Assembly: GCF_030445035.2 (NCBI RefSeq)
Contig: NC_080680.1
Span: 116,400,228 to 116,464,227 of the forward strand
Length of the DNA: 64,000 bases
Direction: 5' to 3'
DNA from: Dasypus novemcinctus
Taxonomy: Eukaryota; Chordata; Mammalia; Cingulata; Dasypodidae
Shown: positions 1 through 10,421 of the stretch, piece after piece
Numbering within the stretch: the first letter of the stretch is position 1
Layout: each line of letters opens with the position of its first letter
The notes under the pieces: model-generated
What the model saw: only the letters and a program-made list of their open reading frames with translations
The model's database searches: none
What the model was told of the DNA's origin: nothing
Made by a program: the position numbers and the translations under genes

Positions 1-1141
1 GCACCATCCAGGGCAGCTCCATGTCCCAAAGACGCCTCCACCTCTCATCTCTTCCTGCCTTTCCCCATACCCATCAGCCATCATGTCCACTTTTCTCAAT
101 CCAATGCCACCTTTTCTATGTGGACATTGAATTGGTTGTGTCCATTGCACCTCTATGTCAAGAGGAGGCTCAGATTCCACCTGGATGCTGGATACAATCC
201 TCCCACTTTCAGTTGTAATCACTCTAGGCTCCATGGTGTGGTGGTTGTCCTTCTTCAACTCCATCTTAGCTGAGTGTGGTGAGCCCAATAAGTCAGACTG
301 TAGGTGCTGGAGTCTGTTGAGGCTCAGGACCTGGCTATCACATTGTCAGTCCAGAGATTCAAATCCCCTAAATATATCTTAAACCCCGACACTAACTGCA
401 CCTCCAGCACATTAGCATGAAAGTCTTATGAAGAGAGATCCCATCTGAGTCCAGATTCGTCACACATGAACACTAGTTCCAAAGAGGGGCCATCTGACCT
501 GGTAGTTAACCCCATCGGCCATGACCATAACTCCCATGGGTCTCTTTAGCCCTCGAAGGAACCGATATCTGGGGGTTGTATCTGCTTTATCTGTCTCTCA
601 GACTCTGCTCAGTTGTGCATGAGGGCAATCCTTCTGACAGCCTCCAGACTCTTTTTTAGAGACTCGTAGCCATACAAACTCATTTCTCCTTTCCATTTCC
701 CCCTTACATTAGGTCAAACAGCATTTTAAAGTCATGTTATTTTATGTAGACAGGGATATTCCGCTGATCCGCGTTGAACCTTCCGTATGAGGTCATTTTC
801 CAGTTGCATCATCAGTTGGTAGTTGATAGTGATCCCTCGGTGCCAGGGAGACTCATCCCCGGGTGTCATGTCCCACGCTGGGGGGAAGGCATTGCATTTA
901 CATGCTGAGTTTGGCTTCGAGATGGCCACATTTGAGTAACATGAAGGCTGACAGGAGGAAATTCCCAGGCACAATGCTGCTCTAGGCCTTGTTCTTGTTT
1001 TAGGCTTATCAGCTCCCAAGCATAGTCATTAGCGTTATGGGCTCACTGTTGAACCCTCACTCCCTCCTGGTCCCCACTGCTGCACCAGGGAGACTGTCGC
1101 TGCTCCCCTAGGGACCATGACAGAGCACCACTGGCCAGGAG
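1..1141 (-). repeat. L1 3'UTR-type retroposon, 5'-truncated
   Basis: This is the reverse complement of the 3' part of the element at 10422-12892 and matches it closely throughout. At 1141 it joins L1 ORF2 sequence abruptly. The partner element continues further 5' across this point, so I read 1141 as the 5'-truncation point of a minus-strand insertion into L1-A. Its 3' end and the rest of the L1-A ORF2 lie beyond the window. A short frame shared with the copies at 12323-12637 and 28038-28352 is open here on the minus strand. No gene is claimed. Confidence 0.7.
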
Positions 1142-3990
1142 GCAGTTATATTTAGATCTTAGATCCATCTTGAGATAATTTTTGAATAAGGTGTGAGTTG
1201 GTGTTCCTGTATCATTCTTTGGATATGGACATCCAGTTTGCCAAGCACCATTTTTTTTGAAGCGGCTTTTCTCTCCCAGTTGAATGGGCATGGTGGCCTT
1301 GTTGAATATCAGTTGGCTGTGTAGGTGAGGATCTATATCAGAACTCTCAATTCAGTTCCATTGGTCAGTATGTCTATCCTTATGCCAATACCATGCAGTT
1401 TTGATCCCACCAGCATTTTAGTATGTTTTAAAGTCAAGTAGTGTGAGTCCTTAATTTCATTTTTCTTTTTCATATGTCTATGCTTATTCAGGGCTTCTTG
1501 CCCTTCCAAATTAATTTCATAGTTAACTTTTCTAATTCAGTAAAAAATGTTGTGGTAATTTTTATTGGGATTGCATTAAATCTGTAAATCAGTTTGGGTA
1601 GGACAGACATCTTAATGATGTTTAGTTTTCCCATCCATGAATAGGGAATAGTCCTCCATTTATTTAGATCTTCTTTGATTTCCTTTAATAGTTTTGTGTA
1701 GTTCTCTGAGTACAAGTGGTTTACCTCTTTAGTTAAATTTATGCCTAGGTATTTGACTCTTTAAATTGCTATTGTAAATTGTTCTTTTTTTCTTGATTTT
1801 TTCCCTCAGATTGCTCATCATTGGTGCACAGAAATGCTACTGATTTTTGCACATGAATCTTATAGTCTGCCACTTTACTGAATTCATTTATAAGCTACAG
1901 AAGCTTTGTTGTAGATTTCTTAGGGCATTCAGGGTATAGGATCATATTGCCTGCAAATAGTGAAATTTTTACTTCTTCTTTTCTAATCTGGACTCCTTTT
2001 ATATCTTTTTCTTGCCTAAATGCTTGAGCAAATACTTCTACCACAATGTTAAATAAGAGTGGTGACAGTGGGCATCCTTTTCTTGTTCTAGATCTTAGAG
2101 AGAAAGCCTTTGGGATTTCACCATTGGAAAACTGTGGGATTTTTATATATTTTTTTTATCATGTTGAGGAAGTTTCCTATTTTTTGCAGTGTTTTTATTA
2201 GGAAAGGGTAATGTATTTTGTCAAATGCTTTTTCTGCATCTATAGAGATGATGATGTGATTTTTTTCATTTGATCTGTTTATGTGGTGCATTGCATTGAT
2301 TGATTTTCTTATGTTGAAACATCCTTGCATACCAAGGATTAAACCCACTTGGTCATGGTGTATAATTCATTTGATATGTTGTTGAACCTTATTAGCATGG
2401 ATTTTGTTGATTTTAGCATCTAGAATCATTAGAGAGATTTTCTATAGATTTCCTTCCACGTGACATCTTTGCTCATCTTTGGTATTAGAGTGATGTTGAC
2501 ATCATAGAATGAATTAGGCAAATTTCCCTCCACTTCTATTTTTTTTTTTGGAAGAGTTTAAGCAGGATTCATGTTAGTTCTTTCCAGAAAGTTTGGTGGA
2601 ATTCACCTGTGAAGCCATCTGGTCCTGAGCTGTTCTTAGTTGGGAGTTTTTTGATGACTGCTTTTATCTCACTACTTGTGATTGTTCTGTTGAGCTCATC
2701 AATTTCTTCTTTCATCATTGTAGGCTGCTTATGTGTTTCTGGGAATTTGTCCATTTCCTCTAAATTACCCATTTTGTTGGCATACAGTTTCTCAAAGTAT
2801 CCTCTTGTGTCAGTGGGGTCAGGGTCAATATCCCCTCCATTGTTTCTTATTTTATGTATTTGCACTTTCTTTCTCTTTTGCTTGTCTAGCTAAGGGTTTA
2901 TCAATTTTATAGATCTTCTGGAAGAACCGCTTTTGATTTTATTTTTTATAGTGCTTTCTTATGTTCAATTTAATTTTGCTCTGCTCTGGTCTTTGCTATT
3001 TTCTTCTTTCTACTTTCTTTGGGATTAGTTTGTTGTTCTTTTTCTATTCCTCCAGATGTGCCATTAGGTCTTTGATTTTAGCTCCTTCTTCTTTTTTAAT
3101 ATAGGCATTTATAGCTATGAATTTCCTCTTAGTGCAGCTTTTGCTGCATTCCATAGACTTGGATACCTTGTGTTGTCATTCTCAAACATTTCAAGGTAGT
3201 TACTGATTTCTTTTGTGATTTTCTCCTTGATCCATTGATTATTTAATATGTGTTATTTAACTTCCATATGTTTGTGCCTAATCAGGTTTTCTGGCCTTTA
3301 CTGATTTCCAGCTTCATTCAGTAGTGGTCAGAGATATTACTTTGTATAATTTCAATCTTTCTGGATTCATTGAGAGTTGATCTGTGGCCTAGTATTTGGT
3401 CTATCCTGGAGAATGATCCATGTGCACTCAAGAAGAATGCATACCCCACTGTATTTGGGTGTAATGTTCTGTATATGTCTATTAGGTCCAGATCCTCTAA
3501 TGTATTATTCAAGGTCTTTGTTTCTTTATTGATTATTGGTTGAGATGTCCTCTCTAATGGTGATAATGGTGTATTAAAGTCCCCCAGTATAATTTTAGAA
3601 GCATCTATTTTTCCACTTAGTTTTTGGAATGTTTGCCTCATTATTTTGAGGTGCTCTGATTAGGTGCATAAATGTTTATGGTTGTTCTTTCTTCTTGACA
3701 ATTTCCCCTTTTATTAATATATAGTCTCTTTCTTTGTCTCTTACAATAGTTTACATTAAAGTCTATTTTGTATGATATTAGTATAGCTGCACTTGCCCTT
3801 TTTTGGTTATTGTTTACATGCAAAATTGTTTTCCAACAATTCACTTTTAGCCTTTTTGTATCCATGTGTCTAAGGTGCATTTCTTGTAGACAGCATACAG
3901 ATCAGTCATATTTTCTTATCTATTTTCCAATCTGTGTCTCTTGATTGGAGAGTTTAAGCCATTAACAGTGTTATTACTGTCAAGGAATTA
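1142..3990 (-). pseudogene. L1-A ORF2 (endonuclease/reverse transcriptase), broken
   Basis: This is the relic of the L1 ORF2 protein, which nicks target DNA and reverse-transcribes L1 RNA. Visible pieces on the minus strand are an endonuclease segment at 3641-3318 with GDFNTP, a SRIDQILG metal-site motif and a SDH motif; an RT finger segment at 2865-2569 with SSGPDGFTGEF; an RT palm segment at 2348-2118 with [12 protein letters not shown]; and a later RT segment at 1715-1488. The catalytic FADD motif reads FAGN near 1945-1960, so the active site is lost. The reading frame shifts several times. The C-terminal part is missing at 1141, where another element begins. Confidence 0.85.
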
Positions 3991-4009
3991 CTTATATTAG
4001 CTAAATTTT

Positions 4010-4991
4010 TTTTTAGGTTTATTATGCCATATACTGTTTCTATTTCTCTTTTTATCTTTTTAATTATTCTTAAGCTCTCCTCCAACTCTCTCTCTCCTGT
4101 TTTCTCCTTTCAACCTGCAGAATTCCCTTTAGTATTTCGTGAAAGGCAGGTTTCTTATTGACAAACTTTTAATTTCTGTTTATCTGTGAATATTTCGAAC
4201 ACTCCCTCATTTTTGAATGCCAGCTTTGTTGGATAGAGAATTCTTGGCTGGAAGTTATTTTCTTTTAGCACCTTAATTATGTCATACCACTGCCTTCTTG
4301 CCTCCATGATTTCAGATGAGAAATCAGCCCTAACCTTTTCAAGCTTCCCTTGTATGTGGTGGATCTGTTTTCTCTTGCTGCTTTCAGTATTCTCTCTTTG
4401 ACTTGAGCATTGGACAGGTGATTATGTATATGTCTTAGTGTAGACCTGTTAGGATTTATACTTTTGCAGTGCACTGCACTTCTTGGACATGTACATCCAT
4501 GTCCCTCAATAGAGTTGGGAAATATTCAGCCATTGTTTCCTCCAACACTCTTTCTCTGCCCCCTTTCCCTTCTCTTCTCCCTCTGTGATGCCTATAATGG
4601 CCATGTTTGTGTGTTTTGTGTTGTCATTCAAGTCCCTAAGTCCCTGCTAGATTTTTTCTATCTTTTCATCTATCTGTTCTACTATCCGTCTGATTTCAGA
4701 TGTGCTATTCCACATTGCTGATTCTTTCCTCTGCCTGTTCAAATCTGCTGTAATGAGTTTCCAGTGTAGTTTTGATTTCTTGCATTGTGCCATTTATCAC
4801 CATCCTATCAATTTCTTTATTTGTATGCTTATACTTTCTTCAGTATGTTCTCCTAGTGTCTTTTTAGTATCCTTAATCTCTTCCTTCAATTCATTAAGTT
4901 GATTCGTGATACTTGTTTGGATATCTCTGATTAGTTGTTCCATGTTCTGTATCTCCTCCTGTTTTGTAGTTAGTTCATTAAAATGGACCAT
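4010..4991 (-). pseudogene. L1-A ORF1 (RNA-binding coiled-coil protein), broken
   Basis: This corresponds to L1 ORF1, the trimeric RNA-binding chaperone. An open segment at 4991-4797 reads as a charged coiled coil rich in E, K, Q and I (for example KQEEIQNMEQLI). The same start region occurs in L1-B at 31529. Downstream, 4474-4277 retains the C-terminal-domain style sequence seen in L1 ORF1 (HNHLSNAQVKERILKAAREN). Stops and shifts separate the pieces. No intact protein is predicted. Confidence 0.75.
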
Positions 4992-5189
4992 GTCTTCCTG
5001 TTTCTTAATTATGGCTTGTAATTTTTTGATTGGTGTCTAGTCATCTGTTTATTTTGATGAATTTATTCAGTTGATTAGCTTCTCTTTCTGCTCTAGGATT
5101 TTATTTTGTTGTTGTTTTTGTGTGTGTGGTAAGGTTTCACTTTGACACTTCCTTCTTCTTATTCCATTTTCTTGCTGTTGCCTAGGTAC

Positions 5190-5740
5190 CCTAAAAAAAA
5201 AAATTAGGACCAGAGAAAAGGAAAGAGATAAGAAGAGAAAAAGAACAATAGTAATAATAATAAAACAAAGGTAGAAGAGGAGCCATACAAAACCTAGGAA
5301 AAAATAATAAACATGATTTAAAAATCCTAAGAAGTATAGAAAAGTAAGATTAAAAAAGTGGAATAGAAAAAATGAAATGAGGAACAAAATAAAGAAATAT
5401 ATATAGAATGAATTAAAATGCCAGAATGATAAGAAGAGAAGAAAAGAAAAAACAGGGGAAAGAAAAGAAAAAGTAAAAACATATGGAAAGAAAACAGAAA
5501 AAAGAGGGATAGAGAAAAATAAAAATAAGAAAATGGAAGACCAAACAAAATGAGGTGCAGTGAATGAAAAAGAGCAGAAAACAGAAGATAAAATAATGAA
5601 GGAAAGAAAAGAAATGATATAGGTAGAAAAAGTCAGTAAAAGAAAAAAAAGGGTGTGGGGACAAAGAAAGGGGAAACACAGCAAACAAGAAACAAAACAG
5701 CAGCAGCAACAATAATAACAAAAGAAAAAACTGCCTTCCT
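5190..5740 (-). repeat. L1-A T-rich tract between 5' UTR and ORF1
   Basis: About 550 bp is almost entirely purine on the plus strand, so it is pyrimidine-rich in the L1 sense direction. It ends at its sense 3' side with a run of T followed by AG near 5190, which looks like a splice acceptor. A matching tract lies in L1-B at 31725-32300. The long phenylalanine-rich frames here are side effects of the composition. Confidence 0.7.
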
Positions 5741-5984
5741 TTTAGGCGCCTTAGGAGGTCCTCAGGCTGCTGGTGTTCATCAGTTAATCACCCTGCGCCT
5801 GCCCTCTGTAGGTAATGTGCCACGTTTTAGTGATTAAAATTTAAAAAAAAAATTAAGTAAAAAAGGGGAACCTTTTAAAACTATGGATCCAAGAAAGTTA
5901 AAAACAAACAGAATGTCTTTATGTTCCCTGTCATAAAGCACCAGCTGGATGTTTGATAAACAGACGGATCACTTACTTCATCTT

Positions 5985-6055
5985 CTTGGGAATTGAACCA
6001 GGGGTCTCAACTATGAAAGTCAGGAATTCCTCCACTGAGCTAAATTGTCTCCTTA
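5985..6055 (-). promoter_or_regulatory. tRNA-like segment with A and B boxes in L1-A 5' UTR
   Basis: On the minus strand TAGCTCAGTGG (6042-6032) matches a Pol III A box and GGTTCAATTCC (5999-5989) matches a B box. The spacing of about 32 nt is tRNA-like. The order and the stretch after the A box resemble tRNA-Gly. The same module occurs in L1-B at 32565-32635, in the L1 sense direction in both. Whether it drives Pol III transcription is unknown. Confidence 0.6.
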
Positions 6056-6625
6056 GGTTAATTGGTCTTCAGACCTATCTACCCCCTTTCCCCTGTGCCC
6101 TTTCAGGCTTTTACAGTTTGCCAGAGTCCTGCTGATTAGGCACCTGTCCGTGCCCCCTCTCTAATCCAATTGCTTTCTCTCCCCTGGTTGGGGGAGCCGC
6201 TGGGCATGACAGGCTGTCTGAACAGACTCATGCCTCCCCTCTCCCCATCTGGTCAGGGTCCCTTTGGAGTTTCAAAGGGGGCTCAGCTGGCCAAACTCAC
6301 AGCAAAGACACCACTCTCCACCCTCTGCCAGACCCCTCTTCCTCTCAGGGAATGCCGCTCCCAGTCCCTTGGCAGCAGCAGGCCGGGGCACGGAGGTTAC
6401 TTGCCCTGAGGGTGGGGAGTATGTGCTGTTTCCAGCCACAGTGGTGAACAACCCATGGTTTTCGTTTGGCTGCTTTGACTTTCCACTACCCTCCTAGATG
6501 ACTTGGAGCACCCTCCCTTTCTACATATATCCAAAGCACCTCATTTAGGTCCGTCCCTGCCTCATCTCCACCTTTTTTGTGAGAGGGTCAGTCTCTGCCT
6601 ACTTACTCCATCACCATTTTCCTAG

Positions 6626-7049
6626 AAGTCCTCTCTGCATCTTTCTTGATCAGTCAAAAATCTGGATCTCTGACTTAAAATTATTTTGTATTTGTTTAAT
6701 CCTAAAAATCTTAGCGTTTCAATTAGATAATAAATGTCACTGGGAAAAGCTGAGAGAATTTTTTCCAGTTTTATTACTGACCAGACCCTCTTATAATTGG
6801 TACAGTCTTTCTTTCCATTAGGGTAAGAAATTGCCAGATCCTGTCTGATCTCAATGGGATAAAAGCCATTCTTTGTAGATTTTATAGCTGGAAATCTTAT
6901 CTCCATGATATACTCTAGATGAAGATATTCAAATGCTTAGAGGAATTGAAATGTTAGAGTGGACTTATGTAAGATTTTTTCACTCACCTGAAAATGTACA
7001 AGGGCACACTTTTCATCATGGCTGTGAGGAATAAATTTGTCAGAGCAGC
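6626..7049. other. Non-coding sequence between L1-A and the ERV-L fragment
   Basis: No gene is visible here. It could include decayed upstream ERV-L sequence, but I cannot support this by eye. Confidence 0.4.
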
Positions 7050-9345
7050 TCCATCATCCCTAAAGACTCTGTGGTTGATCCTCTCTATAGGTCAAATATT
7101 ACTGTGGGAACTGTTGCCACTGAACTTGGATCCTTAAACACAATAGGGCTGATCAGAAATGATTGGCAGAGCCATGTGGCAACACCTAATCACTGGGGCA
7201 AGGTATGGAATGTTGGGATATACATGCCTAAGTTAAAGGATAAGCTGTTGCTTCTCATCCCTCCTACAAATGAAAAGAAGGCACAACTTTAGTTGACATC
7301 TCTGAAGTTTGTAGACAAAATATTCCTCATCGGGGGTATGCTCTTCCAGCCCATTTACAGAGTAAGCTGAATTGTTAGTAGATTTAGTTGAGACTAGAAA
7401 AAGAGGATACTTTCTAGCAATTCCAGTCTCCTATGCAATCTTCTCTGCCATTTCAGCCATGAAATAAAGGAGACCCAAAGGTGTTAAAGTGACAGTGACA
7501 AAAAGAGATGCTGTTTGGAGCCTTTAGTTAGTGCCTATAGGAGCATCACAGTATAGATCCTCAGGATTTTGTAGCAACGCCCTGATATCCTCTAAAGGTA
7601 TCTACTGTCTTTTTGAGAAAACTGCTTTTGGCATGCTCATGGGTCTCAGTAAAGGCTGAACACTTAACCACAGGCCACCAATATACCATGATGACCCTCA
7701 TGAACTATTGTCTGACTAACCAAGACATAAGATTGGCGTGCACATCAGCACCTCATCATCAAATGGAAGTGCTTTTTATGAGTTTGGATTCAGCAGGCAT
7801 GAAGGCAGAAGTAAGTTGAATGGCAAAATGGCACAGATGCCAATTGCACCTAGTCCTGCCACATTATCTTCTCTCTCACAGCCTAGAGCTATAATTCCTT
7901 GGGGAGTTCCTTAAAATCATTGCCTGAGGAAGAGAAAAGTCAGGCTTTGCTAACAGTTCTGTATATTATGCAGGTACCACCAGAAACTGGGCAGATGCAG
8001 CAGTACAACTCCTTATGGAATATCCCTGTATGTCAGTGGTAAATGAACATCTTACCAGTGGGCAGAACTTCTAGCAGTGTACCTGATTGTTTACTGTGTT
8101 GGATAGAAAAATAGTTGGAGGTACATTTGCATACTGAATCATGGACTGTGTCTAAGGGTTTGGCTGTATCTTCAGGGACTTGGAAGGGAAATGATTGGCA
8201 AATTGGTTACAAAGAGGTCTATGGTAGGGTTAGGTAGGTAGGCCTTTTTGAATGGGTGAAAATGAACAATATATATGTGTGTCCCATATGAATTCTCATT
8301 AGAGGTTGACCTCAGCAGAGCAGGATTTTAATAACTCAGTGAAAGGATACCCCATTCTGTGAATACAAGTTGGCCTCTTTCCCCAGCCAATCCTTTCATT
8401 ACACAAGGATTCATGAACAAAGTAGCCATGGTGGTAAAGATGGGGCTTATGCCTGGGGACAGCCACATGGATTTTCACTCACAAAGACACACCTGGTTAC
8501 AACCACTGCTGAGTGTCCAATCTGCCAACTGCAGAGACCATCACTCATTGCTCATATTGCACCTTTCCTAAAAGTGCTCAGCCTACCACCTGGTGGCAGA
8601 TAGATTACATTAGACCACTTCCATTGTACAAAGGGAAGTGTTTTGTTCTTACTGGAATAGGATTTGGATATGGAATTATCTGTCCTGCATAAACTGTTAC
8701 TACCAAAAGTATCATCTATGAGCTTTCAAAATGCCTTCTCCACCCTTACGGTTTCCTTACAGAATTCTTCCACAGTTAATGAAGTGTGGCATTGTATCTA
8801 TGCCTGTGGAATTTACTGGTTCTACCATGTTCCCCATCATCCTGAAGCAACTGGATTAAAAGAATAGTAGAATGGCATTTGAGGATAAAGACTCAGTTAT
8901 GGCATAAATTTGGGTGGCAATATCCTGTAGGGCTGGAACAATGTTCTACATGAGACTGCTTATGTTCCAAATCAGCATCCATTTTATGGTGCTGTATCTC
9001 TCACAGCCAGTATTCATGGGTCCAGGAATCAAGGTGTGGAAATGTGAATGTCACCACTCACTAAAATCCCTAGTCATCTACTAGAAAGCTTTGTTTCCTA
9101 TCCCCATGAACCTTATGCTCTTGTGGTCTAGAGGTCTTAGTTTCAGTGGTAGGAGTGTTTCCACCAGGAGCCACAATAATGATTCCATTGAACTGGAAGT
9201 TAAGATGACCACCTTTCCACTTTGGGCTGCTCATGCCTTTGAATCAGTAGGCAAAGAAAGGCATTAGAGTAAAGATTGGGGTGTATTGTCCTCATTGCCA
9301 AGGTAGGAAAAGAAGCATATCCCTGTCATGTGCAAGATCTCTCTT
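7050..9345 (+). mobile_element. Degenerate ERV-L-like endogenous retrovirus, pol region
   Basis: Translation across frames gives a co-linear pol order typical of ERV-L: the end of RT and its connection (about 7070-7450), RNase H-type sequence (about 7600-8350), integrase (about 8390-8890), and a C-terminal dUTPase-like part (about 9170-9310). Integrase landmarks are a zinc-finger segment with ECPICQLQRP near 8510-8540, WWQIDYIRPLP starting near 8590 (first catalytic Asp region), and a HVPHHPEATGL segment near 8825-8860 (catalytic Glu region). A dUTPase downstream of integrase is a hallmark of ERV-L. Many stops and frameshifts are present, and part of the integrase core is missing. No LTR or env was found next to it. 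Confidence 0.75.
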
Positions 9346-9439
9346 AATGTAATTAATATAATTAGGACATTGCTTAATATACTGGTGACTTTTAATTAGA
9401 TTCCATAGAAAACTATAACAACAGAATCCAGGCAAGATT

Positions 9440-9690
9440 ATTGGTGGCCATATATTCTTTACTCTACAGGTCTGCTTATCCTACTACGTTCAGATCCCTT
9501 GAAGACAGTGATCATAACAAACCCATTCTCTTGCAATATAATATAATCAGTAATGTCGCTTATATGTACAGGTTACATGAACAGGTTTCTTGTACTCTGT
9601 TGTGCCAGTTGTTACTATTAAAGAAGAAAGCTTAAGATATAAAGATGAAAGTACTGTTTCATTAAAATTATCTATCATATCTCACTTGAA
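9440..9690. repeat. Duplicated non-coding block, copy 1
   Basis: This stretch resembles 14590-14830 in the same orientation. Shared strings include AGGTCTGCTTA, TTCAGATC, CATTCTCTTGCA and GTTGTTACTATTAAAGAA. Divergence by eye is roughly a quarter. It is either an old local duplication or an unrecognised interspersed repeat. Confidence 0.55.
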
Positions 9691-10421
9691 CGTGACAAAA
9701 ATAAATCCATAAACAGTTACGGATTTTTGTATAAAAACACTGCATTTTCTGCTTGAGGAAGAAAAAGGAAAAAATGTGGTAATACAATTCACTTTCATTT
9801 CAATTTTATAATGTTATATTGAGAATTGTTTAAGACTATATTTCAAATATCATTTTTGATTATAAAATGTTCATGTAAAACTTTTCCCTTAAAGTACTGG
9901 GAGACTCTAACATTTCTTAAAATCTGTGTTCCTTTGGAAAAATCATCTTGTTACCATGACAGTTTTTAAAGAAGTATTATTTTCTAATTTAAATAAATTG
10001 GTCATTATATATTATGTGCATTTATATCAACACTGTTTTTCCAGCACACATTCCTTTTTATAATGTCAATGAAAATAGACAGAGATGCTATTGGCATATA
10101 GGGGTGCTTAGTAAACACACATCTATTAATTAACAAATTAATTTTAAAAGTAGGGCATTGGGAAAATTCGGTTTTAAAATATAACAAATAAGCCCTGGTT
10201 TTCAAAGATAAATTGTTTTAAAATATTTTTTATCATCTGCAATATTAGACTTTGTAGTTATTATTAATGAAAATATTAAGGGATATTTTGACATTGGGAC
10301 ATTATTTCATTACTTTATACCTTAGCATATTCTCACCTATAAAAAGCAGAATCTTAGTTCATTTCTACAGTGTTTTCAGGCCTTAACTTCTATGACATTA
10401 AAATGAACAAAATATAGAATG
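9691..10421. other. AT-rich non-coding sequence
   Basis: No gene is visible. The last part (10310-10421) resembles 22050-22170, with shared strings such as ATTTCTACAG and TTCTATGA. It may belong to the same duplicated block as 9440-9690. The end is cut by the retroposon that starts at about 10422. Confidence 0.45.

Larger units (their letters stand above)
1142..6625 (-). mobile_element. LINE-1 element, near full-length (L1-A)
   Basis: On the minus strand the order is a 5' UTR (about 6625-5740), a T-rich tract (5740-5190), ORF1 remains (about 4991-4010) and ORF2 remains (about 3990-1142). The 5' end is set at 6625 because L1-B ends with the same short sequence at 33380 and the two elements diverge outside it. 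Frameshifts and stops break both ORFs, so it cannot move autonomously. The left end is interrupted by a later retroposon. It resembles L1-B along its whole length, so the two belong to closely related subfamilies. Confidence 0.85.

Noticed and set aside
5067-5721. Long phenylalanine-rich frames on the minus strand (also 31892-32241)
   Set aside because: They arise from the pyrimidine tract of the L1s, show no domain, and several overlapping frames are open at once.
5985-6055. A functional tRNA gene
   Set aside because: The cloverleaf is imperfect, it lies inside an L1 in both copies, and no Pol III terminator follows closely. I keep it only as a tRNA-like module.
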